NCBI RefSeq assembly: GCF_003013475.1
Contig: NZ_PXZO01000057.1
Span: 38,554-102,553, forward strand
Length of the DNA stretch: 64,000 bases
From: Brevibacillus porteri
Lineage (GTDB): Bacteria; Bacillota; Bacilli; Brevibacillales; Brevibacillaceae
Reading direction: 5' to 3'
Below the pieces are notes generated by a model that ran no database searches, was not told the origin of the DNA, and saw only the letters and a program-made list of their open reading frames with translations. Positions 42,084 through 51,069 of the stretch are shown piece after piece. How positions within the stretch are numbered: position 1 is the stretch's first letter; the number at the start of each line of letters is the position of its first letter. Position numbers and translations under genes: made by a program.

Positions 42084-42878
42084 ATGGATGCTCTGTGGCT
42101 GATTTGCTTGTTAACATTTATTATCCATACGACAGAGACACTTACCTACGGAATCCGTTTTGCAGGGGTACAAACGGGCAGGATTGCTGTAGCGATGTCT
42201 CTGGTCGGGATCGTATTGCTCCTCTCCCGTACTTCCAACCTGATTCAAGGACCATTCACTGGGGGATTGATGGATCAAGCTGCGATCGAGCATATTGACC
42301 CTAGCACACAATTGCACGTGATTATTGCAGCGTCCTCGCTCGGAACCTTGGCGGCTATCGTACTGTTTCCCACTTTCGTCCAAATATCGAAACGAATGAT
42401 CTCGCACTTGGAGTTAGCGGGCTCGATTCCGCAAATGATTCGCACGGCAGTTACTGTTGAAACCATCCGACGTGTTCACCATCATGTCCGGATTCCTAGC
42501 TGGCAAGCCATCTCTCGTTTTCGAATCAAAGGCATTCCCAAACGATTACTGTTATTAAATGCATTGGGGACAGCTATCTACACAAGCAGCGTACTGTCCG
42601 TGTTATACGCGACATTACTAGCCCCGGATTACAAAGCAACCGTTTTGATGTCTTCTGGATTAATCAACGGATTTGCCACGATTTTCATGACGATTCTGGT
42701 AGACCCGCAAATTGCCCTTCTGACAGAAAAAGCAATGCAAGGGAAAACCACGCAGCAATCGATTCGCGACATGTACCTGTGGCTGATGTTCTCACGTTTT
42801 ATCGGAACGATTTTGGCTCAATTCCTGCTCATTCCGGCCGCCTACTGGGTAGCCTGGCTATCGCCCTTGTTCCATTGA
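42084..42878 (+). CDS. amj: Alternate lipid II flippase Amj
   Basis: A 264-aa polytopic membrane protein matching the Amj (YdaH) family: N-terminal LICLLTFIIHTTETLTYGIRFAGVQTG, then LLLSRTSNLIQGPFTGG, and about six hydrophobic segments. Amj exports lipid-linked peptidoglycan precursor when MurJ is absent or inhibited. One of only two plus-strand genes in the window, divergent from spo0F and convergent with pyrG across a shared terminator. Confidence 0.88.
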   Translation: MDALWLICLLTFIIHTTETLTYGIRFAGVQTGRIAVAMSLVGIVLLLSRTSNLIQGPFTGGLMDQAAIEHIDPSTQLHVIIAASSLGTLAAIVLFPTFVQISKRMISHLELAGSIPQMIRTAVTVETIRRVHHHVRIPSWQAISRFRIKGIPKRLLLLNALGTAIYTSSVLSVLYATLLAPDYKATVLMSSGLINGFATIFMTILVDPQIALLTEKAMQGKTTQQSIRDMYLWLMFSRFIGTILAQFLLIPAAYWVAWLSPLFH

Positions 42879-42899
42879 TCTGCTTTTTGAAAGCACAAA

Positions 42900-42930
42900 A
42901 CGCACCTGCGACTTTACATCGCGGGTGCGT
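42900..42930. terminator. Bidirectional terminator between amj and pyrG
   Basis: Twelve-base arms ACGCACCTGCGA/TCGCGGGTGCGT with one G/U-type pair, T-rich on the plus side (CTTTTATTT) and on the minus side less so. It serves two convergent genes. Confidence 0.85.
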
Positions 42931-42950
42931 CTTTTATTTATGGAACTATG

Positions 42951-44546
42951 TTATTTGTTCAGGGAAGCCTTCACGAAGTCACGGAACAATGGCTGTGGAC
43001 GGTTCGGACGGGATGTGAACTCTGGGTGGAACTGTGTCGCTACATACCATGGATGTTCTGGAACTTCCACGATTTCAACCAGTCGACCATCTGGAGTTGT
43101 ACCCGCAAAACGCAAGCCCATTTGCGCCAATTGATCACGATATTCGTTGTTCACTTCATAGCGATGACGATGACGTTCATAAACCAGGGTACTTCCGTAT
43201 GCAGCCTCAGTCAGCGTACCTTCTTCTACTTTGGTTGGACCGAGACCCAGACGCATTGTACCGCCCTTGTCCTCGATATCTTTTTGCTCTGGCAAGAGGT
43301 CAATAACCGGATATGCTGTATTCGGGTTGATCTCGGAGCTGTTTGCGCCATCCATACCCGCTACGTGGCGAGCGAACTCGATCACAGCGATTTGCATACC
43401 CAAGCAAATTCCGAGGAATGGTACTTTATTTTCACGAGCATAGCGTGTAGCGATGATTTTACCTTCGATACCACGATCGCCAAAGCCGCCTGGTACGAGG
43501 ATACCATTTACATCACCGAGTAGTTCGCCAACATTTTCTGGCGTAACTTCTTCCGCGTGTACCCATTTGATTTCTACTTTGGAATCGTTCGCATAGCCAC
43601 CATGGTACAGCGCTTCTGCTACGGACAAGTACGCATCATGCAATTCTACATATTTTCCAACGATTGCAATGGTAGTCGTTTTGGACAGGTTTTTGATTTT
43701 CGATACGAGCGATTTCCACTCTGTCATATCCGCTTCTTGGCAATTCAGACCCAAGTGACGGCATACGTAATCGTCCAACCCTTGTGCTTGCAATTGCAGT
43801 GGTACATCGTAAAGGCTATCCGCGTCTATACATTCCACTACCGCGTTTTTATCGATATCACAGAACAGAGCCAACTTGTCTTTCATTTCTTGCGTCATCG
43901 GTTGCTCGGTACGTGTCACGATCACATTTGGTTGAATACCCAAGCTGCGCAGTTCTTTCACGCTGTGTTGCGTAGGCTTGGTTTTCATTTCACCTGCTGC
44001 CTTGATATATGGTACCAGGGTTACGTGAATGTACATGACGTTTTCACGACCGATGTCACTTTTGATCTGGCGGATGGATTCAAGGAATGGCAAGCTCTCG
44101 ATATCCCCAACAGTTCCACCGATCTCGGTAATCACTACATCTGCCCCGGTTTCGCGACCTGCACGGAAAATGCGATCTTTGATTTCGTTCGTGATGTGAG
44201 GAATAACTTGAACGGTTCCTCCCAAATAGTCGCCACGGCGTTCTTTGGCAATGACAGTCGAGTAAATTCTACCAGTTGTCATATTGGAGTTAGCGCTCAG
44301 GTTGATATCGATAAAGCGCTCATAGTGGCCCAGGTCCAGGTCTGTTTCCGCACCATCGTCCGTTACGAAAACTTCCCCGTGTTGATACGGACTCATCGTT
44401 CCCGGGTCAACGTTGATGTATGGGTCACACTTCTGGATGGTTACCTTTAGACCCCTATTTTTCAAGAGTCGGCCCAGAGAAGCCGCTGTAATTCCTTTTC
44501 CCAACGAGGATACAACCCCGCCTGTCACAAAAATATACTTCGTCAT
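42951..44546 (-). CDS. pyrG: CTP synthase
   Basis: A 531-aa enzyme converting UTP to CTP with glutamine. Synthetase domain with VTGGVVSSLGKGITAASLG and the C-terminal class I glutaminase domain with nucleophile Cys in FLGICLGMQ and the His-x-Glu in QFHPEFTS. It has its own promoter and a CTP-sensing attenuator in the leader (separate entries). Preceded by rpoE as in Bacillus. Confidence 0.99.
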   Translation of the reverse strand: MTKYIFVTGGVVSSLGKGITAASLGRLLKNRGLKVTIQKCDPYINVDPGTMSPYQHGEVFVTDDGAETDLDLGHYERFIDINLSANSNMTTGRIYSTVIAKERRGDYLGGTVQVIPHITNEIKDRIFRAGRETGADVVITEIGGTVGDIESLPFLESIRQIKSDIGRENVMYIHVTLVPYIKAAGEMKTKPTQHSVKELRSLGIQPNVIVTRTEQPMTQEMKDKLALFCDIDKNAVVECIDADSLYDVPLQLQAQGLDDYVCRHLGLNCQEADMTEWKSLVSKIKNLSKTTTIAIVGKYVELHDAYLSVAEALYHGGYANDSKVEIKWVHAEEVTPENVGELLGDVNGILVPGGFGDRGIEGKIIATRYARENKVPFLGICLGMQIAVIEFARHVAGMDGANSSEINPNTAYPVIDLLPEQKDIEDKGGTMRLGLGPTKVEEGTLTEAAYGSTLVYERHRHRYEVNNEYRDQLAQMGLRFAGTTPDGRLVEIVEVPEHPWYVATQFHPEFTSRPNRPQPLFRDFVKASLNK

Positions 44547-44621
44547 CGTTAACGTCCCCTCTTTCCCTCACCCTTAAGTTGTTATAAAAATCGAATGAAG
44601 ACGGCTCCAAAAAAAAAGAAA

Positions 44622-44712
44622 AACAAAAGCGAGTCCTATCCCGTAAAGAAATGGGGTAGGGGCACTTTTGTTTTATAGTTTCCCATATTTGATCCTTCTT
44701 CATGTGAAGCCC
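44622..44712 (-). promoter_or_regulatory. pyrG leader: GGGC start and attenuator hairpin
   Basis: The predicted transcript begins GGGCTTC (G at 44712). A long terminator hairpin (44622-44673) follows, with arms containing GCCCCTACCCC and GGGATAGGACTC and then a T-rich run. This matches the Bacillus pyrG mechanism: when CTP is low, extra G residues are added at the GGG start and pair with the C-rich 5' arm, preventing the terminator from forming. Confidence 0.85.
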
Positions 44713-44719
44713 AAGGAGT

Positions 44720-44748
44720 ATTTTATCTGTCCCTTAAGCGGAAGTCAA
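44720..44748 (-). promoter_or_regulatory. Sigma-A promoter of pyrG
   Basis: -35 TTGACT (44743-44748), 17-bp spacer, -10 TAAAAT (44720-44725); seven bases later the transcript starts with GGGC. The -35 box is 5 bp from the rpoE stop codon. Confidence 0.85.
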
Positions 44749-44752
44749 GGAC

Positions 44753-45313
44753 CTATTTATCGTCTTCCTCGTCGAGCTCGTCGTCAGATTCCTCTTCCGC
44801 AAGCTCTTCGTCCTCTTCGAACATCTCATCTTCTTCGTCTTCGAGTTCTTCCTCATCGATTTCTCCATCGATTTCTTCTTCTTCGATTTCAGAGTCTTCG
44901 TCGACGAATTCCTCTTCGTCCTCAAAGATGACAACATCGTCGTCCTCGAATTCTTCGACACCTTCGTCTTCGGAATCGTAATCGTCGAAGTCGTCTTCCG
45001 TGACGATTTTCTTCTTCTTCGTTCCGCCACCCTCTTGGGTTTCTTCCACGGTGTCGGTTGGGTACCAGCGTTTCAATCCCCATACGTTGTCACCGAGGCA
45101 CACGAAACGGCCATCAATGTTAATTTCTGTGTATACTTGCGCGATGATTGCCATGAGTTGTTCATCAGTCAGCTTGCGCACTGCAACCAGTTCATTCATC
45201 AGCTCGCGGAAGTTGTAAGTGCGGTTAGTTTCACGCAAAATTTCATACGCAATGTCAACTAACGCCATCTCGCTCAGTTTCTCGGAATCCATATGAGCAA
45301 ACAATTGACTCAC
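44753..45313 (-). CDS. rpoE: RNA polymerase delta subunit
   Basis: A 186-aa delta subunit. N-terminal HARE-HTH domain (about 1-95: LSEMALVDIAYEILRETNRTYNF, RFVCLGDNVWGLKRWYP), a Lys patch KKKK near residue 110, and an acidic disordered tail of nearly pure Asp/Glu. Delta raises initiation specificity and RNA polymerase recycling. GTG start after AAAGGA. The 3' end abuts the pyrG promoter. Confidence 0.97.
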   Translation of the reverse strand: MSQLFAHMDSEKLSEMALVDIAYEILRETNRTYNFRELMNELVAVRKLTDEQLMAIIAQVYTEINIDGRFVCLGDNVWGLKRWYPTDTVEETQEGGGTKKKKIVTEDDFDDYDSEDEGVEEFEDDDVVIFEDEEEFVDEDSEIEEEEIDGEIDEEELEDEEDEMFEEDEELAEEESDDELDEEDDK

Positions 45314-45388
45314 TCAGGGCACGTCCTTTCCATATAAAAACGATTGATTTGAATACTGACCCGGTGCCCTGTTCGGGGGACGCAGGTT

Positions 45389-45416
45389 TGTATAAGTCAT
45401 TCATAAATGATGTCAA
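45389..45416 (-). promoter_or_regulatory. Sigma-A promoter of rpoE
   Basis: -35 TTGACA (45411-45416), 16-bp spacer, -10 TATACA (45389-45394), giving a leader of about 70 nt. A possible weaker promoter (TTGCAT, 17 bp, AATACT) lies further upstream. The rest of the 399-bp gap between rpoE and icmF (45417-45620) shows no gene. Confidence 0.75.
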
Positions 45417-45620
45417 AATCCCTAATTACACAACGTACAACATACGAAGGCTAACATACAGTATTCCTTATTTTAGCCGAAAATGCAAGGCTTTCAAACA
45501 AGCGAGACTCTTTTTATTAGGTAATGGTCGTAAATTTCCTTAATAATGAACTCACCCCTATACACCCACTGATTAAACAGTTGGGGGCTAAGATAAGTGC
45601 TAGCAAACGACCAATAAGAC

Positions 45621-45652
45621 AAGGACCACCTCGTAACAAAGAAGTGGTCCTT
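45621..45652 (-). terminator. Terminator after icmF
   Basis: Stem AAGGACCAC/GTGGTCCTT with a 14-base loop, 61 bp downstream of the icmF stop. The T tail is poor on both strands. Confidence 0.65.
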
Positions 45653-45712
45653 GTGTGATTTTCGAATCTTTCCACGTACCCTAGGATTTCTTTTAAGCCA
45701 ATTACTCTGTTG

Positions 45713-48700
45713 CTACATATTTCTGCGGTATTGGCCGCCCACTTCATACAAGGCACCACTGATTTGTCCAAGCGATGCTACTTTGACCGTCTCCATCAGC
45801 TCGGCAAAGATGTTCTCTCCCGCCATAGCCACTTCTTGCAGACGCCGCAGCGCAGCCGCAGACACATCCTTGTGGCGCTCCTGGAATGCCCGGAGATTAA
45901 TGATTTGCTGTTCTTTTTCCTCTTCGGTCGCCCGAGCCAATTCAATCTCGTAATCGTCCTCAGATGCATTCGGATTAATGAACGTGTTTACCCCAATAAT
46001 CGGAAGCTCGCCCGTATGCTTTTTCATTTCGTAATACATGGACTCGTCTTGAATTTTGCCGCGCTGGTATTGAGTCTCCATCGCCCCCAGCACACCTCCG
46101 CGAGAACTGATCCGCTCGAACTCTTGCATAACTGACTCTTCTACCAGATCAGTCAACTCATCGATGATGAATGCCCCTTGAAGTGGGTTCTCATTTTTCG
46201 CGAGTCCCATTTCCTTGTTGATGATCATCTGAATCGCCATTGCCCGTCGCACAGAGTTCTCTGTCGGGGTCGTAATCGCTTCGTCGTAGGCATTCGTATG
46301 GAGAGAATTACAGTTGTCGTAAATGGCAATCAAGGCCTGCAAGGTCGTTCTGATATCGTTGAAATCCATCTCCTGCGCGTGCAAGGAACGGCCGGACGTC
46401 TGGATGTGGTACTTCAGCTTTTGGCTGCGGTCATTTGCACCATAACGATTTTTCATCACGGTTGCCCAAATCCGGCGAGCCACACGTCCAATCACGGTGT
46501 ATTCCGGATCGAGACCATTAGAGAAGAAGAAGGACAGGTTCGGCGCAAAGTCATCGATGTTCATGCCGCGGCTTAAATAGTACTCGACATAGGTAAATCC
46601 GTTAGATAGCGTAAACGCAAGCTGCGTAATCGGATTCGCCCCTGCCTCCGCGATATGATAGCCGGAAATGGACACAGAGTAGTAGTTCCGCACTTTCTGG
46701 TCGATAAAATACTGCTGGATATCCCCCATCATCCGCAAGGCAAATTCCGTCGAGAAGATACACGTGTTTTGCCCCTGATCCTCTTTCAAAATATCTGCCT
46801 GAACAGTTCCGCGAACAGTCGACAGCGTGTACGCTCTGATTTGTTTTGCTTCGTCCTCGGTAGGCTGACGCCCTTCTTTTTGAACAAAAGCATTCAGTTG
46901 CTGCTCGATCGCCGTATTCATGAACATGGCCAAAATCATAGGTGCAGGACCGTTGATCGTCATGGACACAGAAGTGCTAGGTGCACAAAGGTCAAAGCCA
47001 GCGTACAGCTTTTTCATGTCATCCAGGGTGCAAATGCTGACCCCACTCGTACCGATTTTCCCGTAAATGTCCGGGCGGTAGTCAGGGTCCTCACCATACA
47101 GTGTAACCGAGTCAAAAGCCGTACTGAGTCGCTTCGCTTCATCATTTTGAGACAGGAAGTGGAAGCGTCTGTTCGTCCGCTCTGGAGTACCTTCGCCTGC
47201 AAATTGTCGCTTGGGATCTTCGCCCTCGCGTTTAAACGGAAATACTCCTGCGGTATACGGGAATTCACCTGGAACATTTTCTTTTAATGACCACTTTAAA
47301 ATTTCGCCCCAATCCTCGTAATCAGGGACGGCTACTTTTGAAATGCGTGTACCCGACAACGATTCGCTGAACAGCTTGGTAACCAGTTCCTTGTCGCGAA
47401 TTTTCGTGACGAATTGATCCTTCCGATACGCTTCCTTGAGCTTGGGCCAATTTTCCAGGATGCGTCGGCACTCCGGATGCAGCTTTTCTTCAAAGAGAAC
47501 GATTTGTTTATCAAGCACCGCCACCAGCTCGGCAGCCGCCGAATCTCCCGAGGCCAGCACTGTCTCCTTTGCACCCTGCAACTGGAACAGCTTGCGTGCA
47601 ATCAACGACTGCTCTTCGGCATAGGCACGGTATTGGCGGACGGTGTTGGCAATGTCTTGCAAATAATTGATTCTCTCTGTCGGAATCAACGAAGTTTTAT
47701 GAATCTTTACAGGAGTCGTATCCAAATTCTCTACAGACCAGTCAACGCTAGTCTTTTCTACAATTCGATGCATCAAGGCAGCAAACAACACATTCGTTCC
47801 CGGATCGTTAAACTGACTCGCAATCGTACCATACACAGGAACCTTCTCATCTGGCAACTCAAAAAGCTGGTGATTGCGTCGATATTGCTTGCGAACCTCG
47901 CGAAGAGCGTCCTCTGAGCCTTTACGCTCAAATTTGTTGATCGCGATCACATCAGCAAAGTCGAGCATATCAATCTTTTCCAACTGAGATGGTGCCCCGA
48001 ATTCACTCGTCATGACGTACATGGAGACGTCGCACACTTCTGTGACCTGCGCATCCCCCTGACCAATCCCGCTCGTTTCCACAATAATCAGATCAAAATG
48101 GGCAGAACGCGTTACTTGAATCGCGTCTTTTAAGGCAGCAGACAGCTCCATGCCCGATTTGCGGGTGGCGAGACTGCGCATATAAACACGCGGTGTCGAA
48201 TTGGCATTCATGCGGATGCGGTCACCAAGTAACGCTCCGCCTGATTTTTGCTTGGATGGATCGACAGACAAGATCGCGACCGTCTTCTCGGGATAAGTGC
48301 GAATAAATCGACGAACAAGCTCATCAGTTAATGAGCTTTTTCCTGCTCCACCCGTACCTGTAATCCCTAATACCGGAATGGCTGAATCGGCTTCCACTAA
48401 ACTTTCACGGAGAGGTTCTGTCCATTCACGCTGGTCCACTGCATACTCTGCAACGGAAATAAGCCGGGCAATCGCCTGATGGTTTTGCTCACGCAAGCCT
48501 GCTACTTCTTCCTCCAGCTGCTTAACGGTTGGGAAATCGCTACGTCTGATCATGTCGTTGATCATGCCCTGCAAGCCCAATCGTCTGCCGTCATCTGGCG
48601 AATAAATTTTACAGACTCCGTACTCTTCCAATTCCCGAATCTCGCGTGGAACGATAACGCCGCCACCGCCGCCAAAAACACGGATATGCTCTGCTCCCCG

Positions 48701-48964
48701 CTCGCGTAATAGATCAATTACGTATTTGAAATACTCCACATGACCGCCTTGGTAGGAGCTGATGGCAATCCCTTGCACATCCTCCTGAACAGCGGCTGTT
48801 ACAATATCATCAACAGAGCGGTTGTGTCCGAGATGGATGACCTCTACTCCCGACGATTGTAAAATACGGCGCATGATATTAATCGAGGCGTCGTGACCGT
48901 CATACAGACTGGCTGCGGTCACAAAGCGAACCTTGTTTTGCGGACGATACACTTCTGTTTCCAT
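45713..48964 (-). CDS. icmF: Fused isobutyryl-CoA mutase IcmF
   Basis: A 1083-aa B12 enzyme that interconverts isobutyryl-CoA and n-butyryl-CoA (in some members also pivalyl/isovaleryl-CoA). Domains in order: B12-binding (about 15-145, LYDGHDASINIMRR and VFGGGGGVIVPREI), G-protein chaperone MeaI-like (about 175-410, TGTGGAGKSSLTDEL and VETSGIGQGDAQV), then the TIM-barrel acyl-CoA mutase (from PYTAGVFPFKREGEDP to the end). The built-in GTPase loads adenosylcobalamin. AAAAGGAG precedes the ATG. Downstream of tetR and the acd genes on the same strand, with a 93-bp palindromic repeat in between; no B12 riboswitch was seen. Confidence 0.95.
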   Translation of the reverse strand: METEVYRPQNKVRFVTAASLYDGHDASINIMRRILQSSGVEVIHLGHNRSVDDIVTAAVQEDVQGIAISSYQGGHVEYFKYVIDLLRERGAEHIRVFGGGGGVIVPREIRELEEYGVCKIYSPDDGRRLGLQGMINDMIRRSDFPTVKQLEEEVAGLREQNHQAIARLISVAEYAVDQREWTEPLRESLVEADSAIPVLGITGTGGAGKSSLTDELVRRFIRTYPEKTVAILSVDPSKQKSGGALLGDRIRMNANSTPRVYMRSLATRKSGMELSAALKDAIQVTRSAHFDLIIVETSGIGQGDAQVTEVCDVSMYVMTSEFGAPSQLEKIDMLDFADVIAINKFERKGSEDALREVRKQYRRNHQLFELPDEKVPVYGTIASQFNDPGTNVLFAALMHRIVEKTSVDWSVENLDTTPVKIHKTSLIPTERINYLQDIANTVRQYRAYAEEQSLIARKLFQLQGAKETVLASGDSAAAELVAVLDKQIVLFEEKLHPECRRILENWPKLKEAYRKDQFVTKIRDKELVTKLFSESLSGTRISKVAVPDYEDWGEILKWSLKENVPGEFPYTAGVFPFKREGEDPKRQFAGEGTPERTNRRFHFLSQNDEAKRLSTAFDSVTLYGEDPDYRPDIYGKIGTSGVSICTLDDMKKLYAGFDLCAPSTSVSMTINGPAPMILAMFMNTAIEQQLNAFVQKEGRQPTEDEAKQIRAYTLSTVRGTVQADILKEDQGQNTCIFSTEFALRMMGDIQQYFIDQKVRNYYSVSISGYHIAEAGANPITQLAFTLSNGFTYVEYYLSRGMNIDDFAPNLSFFFSNGLDPEYTVIGRVARRIWATVMKNRYGANDRSQKLKYHIQTSGRSLHAQEMDFNDIRTTLQALIAIYDNCNSLHTNAYDEAITTPTENSVRRAMAIQMIINKEMGLAKNENPLQGAFIIDELTDLVEESVMQEFERISSRGGVLGAMETQYQRGKIQDESMYYEMKKHTGELPIIGVNTFINPNASEDDYEIELARATEEEKEQQIINLRAFQERHKDVSAAALRRLQEVAMAGENIFAELMETVKVASLGQISGALYEVGGQYRRNM

Positions 48965-48987
48965 CGTTCCACTCTCCTTTTAATTAA

Positions 48988-49080
48988 GTTTAAAAAGGAG
49001 GAAAAACAGGGCCAAGCAGATCAAGGCGCGGTCGACGCGAGGTATGCTTGGCACTCTATGTTTCCCAGACTTTTTAAACT
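48988..49080. repeat. Nested palindromic repeat between tetR and icmF
   Basis: A 93-bp inverted repeat: outer arms AGTTTAAAAAG (48988-48998) and CTTTTTAAACT (49070-49080), inner arms GCCAAGCA (49011-49018) and TGCTTGGC (49045-49052), and a CGCG...CGCG core. The outer arms resemble those of the elements at 23.3 and 52.25 kb. Confidence 0.55.
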
Positions 49081-49086
49081 CTCCTC

Positions 49087-49719
49087 TTAATCGGAGACAC
49101 TGATATCGCGAAGCAGAAGCGCGATCTGCTTCTCTGTGTACTCCTCAATGGTATAGTGCTTTTTCAATGCCCAGCGGCGGAATACCCACATTTCGCCCAG
49201 TACCATGATATTGTCCGCCATCAGCTTGACGTTCTTTTCGTCAATGTGCAGCGAACCATCGGCAATCCCTTTTTCCAGGATTTCGACGAAAATATGCGAA
49301 ATGGCTTCTTCACGCCCCAACACGTAGCGGAGTGTTTCTTTTGGCAATGATTTGGCTTCCTGATAAATAAGCAAAACGCGGTCGCTCATCTGATCCATCA
49401 CGCGGATCAGGCTCTTTAGTGCTATCTTCAATGTTTTCAAGCCAGTTCCGTTGAAGTTGATCGCTTCACGCAAGCGCGTCTCCATCTCCGCATGAATGGC
49501 ATCACAAACAAGATAGAGCACGTCTTCTTTTGACTCAATATACTCGTACAACGTACCAATACTAAATCCAGACGCTCGGGCAATCTCCCTTGTCGTCGTT
49601 TTATGAAAACCTTTATTAATGAAGAGATGAACGGCAGCCTCAATAATCTGCTCTCGTCTTCTCTCGATCAGTTTTGGGTCCTTTACTAGGGACGGTATCG
49701 CTTTTCTCTTGTCAGACAC
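49087..49719 (-). CDS. TetR-family transcriptional regulator of acyl-CoA catabolism
   Basis: A 210-aa TetR regulator. HTH near the N-terminus (TTTREIARASGFSIGTLYEYIESKEDVLYLV), then an all-alpha ligand domain. GTG at 49719 is preferred, because AAAGGTGG lies 8 nt upstream; the GTG at 49731 overlaps that site. It sits between acyl-CoA dehydrogenase genes and icmF, has its own promoter, and a matching operator-like site in its leader; two related sites lie at the thiolase and fadF promoters. An acyl-CoA ligand is likely by analogy. It differs in sequence from B. subtilis FadR. Confidence 0.9.
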   Translation of the reverse strand: MSDKRKAIPSLVKDPKLIERRREQIIEAAVHLFINKGFHKTTTREIARASGFSIGTLYEYIESKEDVLYLVCDAIHAEMETRLREAINFNGTGLKTLKIALKSLIRVMDQMSDRVLLIYQEAKSLPKETLRYVLGREEAISHIFVEILEKGIADGSLHIDEKNVKLMADNIMVLGEMWVFRRWALKKHYTIEEYTEKQIALLLRDISVSD

Positions 49720-49742
49720 TCCAAAATCCACCTTTCCAACCG

Positions 49743-49758
49743 ACTGAGCGTTTGGTCA
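49743..49758. promoter_or_regulatory. Operator-like site 1 (tetR leader)
   Basis: ACTGAGCGTTTGGTCA on the plus strand; minus-strand form TGACCAAACGCTCAGT. It shares TGAnC-N3-CGCTC-N2-T with sites at 54403 and 58488. It lies 24 bp upstream of the tetR start. Confidence 0.55.
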
Positions 49759-49814
49759 GACGCCTCATAGAAAAGAAGGCGCAAACACTCTACTTTTGTA
49801 TCATTCGCAGATCA

Positions 49815-49843
49815 TTATACGCGAGTAAGAGCACAAAGCCAAA
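49815..49843 (-). promoter_or_regulatory. Sigma-A promoter of tetR
   Basis: -35 TTGGCT (49838-49843), 17-bp spacer, -10 TATAAT (49815-49820). Leader of about 90 nt containing operator site 1. Confidence 0.65.
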
Positions 49844-49890
49844 CTTTTCTTTTCTATGTGTGTCATCGTGTTGGAAGACTGGACAGTTTC

Positions 49891-51033
49891 CTACTCTTTT
49901 AGCAGGAAATTACTGATCACGACACGTTGGATTTCATTGGTTCCTTCATAGATTTGTGTAATTTTGGCATCGCGCATGAAGCGCTCCACAGGATACTCCC
50001 GCGTGTAGCCGTAACCCCCGAAAACTTGAACAGCCTCGGTTGTTACTTCCATTGCTGTATCTCCTGCAAAAACTTTGGACATCGCAGATGCTTTGCCATA
50101 TGGAAGACCTTGATCCTCCAACCACGCTGCTTGGTAAGTGAGCAAACGGGATGCCTCGATCTTGGTAGCCATGTCTGCCAGCTTGAACTGGATTGCCTGC
50201 AAGGAAGCGATTGGTTTGCCGAACTGATTGCGTTCTTTAGCATAGTTCCGCGCATGCTCGTAGGCACCTTGTGCAATGCCCAATGCTTGAGCGGCGATAC
50301 CGTTTCTTCCACCGTCCAACGTCATCATCGCGATTTTGAAGCCTTGGCCTTCTTCGCCCAGCCTATTTTCTACTGGCACGCGCACATCTTCAAAATTGAC
50401 TGCAAGTGTTGGCGAGGAACGGATACCCAGCTTCTTCTCCTTTTTCCCCATTGTGAAGCCGTCCATGCCTTTTTCTACGATGAAAGCCGTGATGCCTTTA
50501 TGGTTCAACTCTGGTTGGGTGACCGCGAATACGATGTAGATTTCTGCTTCGCCCGCATTGGTAATGAAAATTTTGGTGCCATTTAAAATGTAGTGATCAC
50601 CATCGCGTACGGCTGTTGTCCGCATTCCCGCAGAGTCAGAGCCAGATCCCGCCTCGGTCAAACAGTACGCGCCCATCTTCTTGCCTTCTGCTAATGGACG
50701 CAAAAACTTTTGTTTTTGCTCCTCTGTCCCGAATTTGTAAATCGGCCAGCTCGCCAAGGAAACATGTGCGGACAGTGTCACACCGATGGAGGCATCCACA
50801 CGGGAGAGTTCTTCCACTGCAATGACGTAGCTCAGGTAATCTGCACCTGCTCCGCCGTATTGTTCCGACCAAGGAATGCCTGTCAGTCCAAGCTCAGCCA
50901 TTTGCTCAAATATGGAACGATCAAAACACTCTTCTTCGTCGCGCTCGGCTGCTGTCGGAGCTACTTGATTCTCTGCAAAGTCGCGAATCATTTTGCGCAT
51001 CATTTCATGTTCTTCCGTCAGTTGGAAATTCAT
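49891..51033 (-). CDS. Acyl-CoA dehydrogenase (short-chain type)
   Basis: A 380-aa FAD-dependent dehydrogenase. FAD/substrate motifs YCLTEAGSGSDSAGM and FITNAGEAE, and the catalytic glutamate in QIYEGTNEIQR. It oxidises short-chain acyl-CoA to enoyl-CoA and passes electrons to ETF. ATG at 51033 follows GGGGGAG. Second of two tandem paralogues (27% or more identity is obvious by eye across the motifs); precise substrate cannot be read from sequence, though isobutyryl-, butyryl- or 2-methylbutyryl-CoA fit the neighbourhood. Confidence 0.95.
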   Translation of the reverse strand: MNFQLTEEHEMMRKMIRDFAENQVAPTAAERDEEECFDRSIFEQMAELGLTGIPWSEQYGGAGADYLSYVIAVEELSRVDASIGVTLSAHVSLASWPIYKFGTEEQKQKFLRPLAEGKKMGAYCLTEAGSGSDSAGMRTTAVRDGDHYILNGTKIFITNAGEAEIYIVFAVTQPELNHKGITAFIVEKGMDGFTMGKKEKKLGIRSSPTLAVNFEDVRVPVENRLGEEGQGFKIAMMTLDGGRNGIAAQALGIAQGAYEHARNYAKERNQFGKPIASLQAIQFKLADMATKIEASRLLTYQAAWLEDQGLPYGKASAMSKVFAGDTAMEVTTEAVQVFGGYGYTREYPVERFMRDAKITQIYEGTNEIQRVVISNFLLKE

Positions 51034-51069
51034 ATGGATCACTCCCCCATGTCTTTTTCATCTGTCTAT

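Noticed and set aside
45417..45620. Small gene in the rpoE-icmF gap
   Set aside because: Frames are short and lack ribosome sites; the stretch looks non-coding.
48965..49086. B12 riboswitch upstream of icmF
   Set aside because: The structure is a symmetric nested palindrome, with no cobalamin-riboswitch core elements seen.
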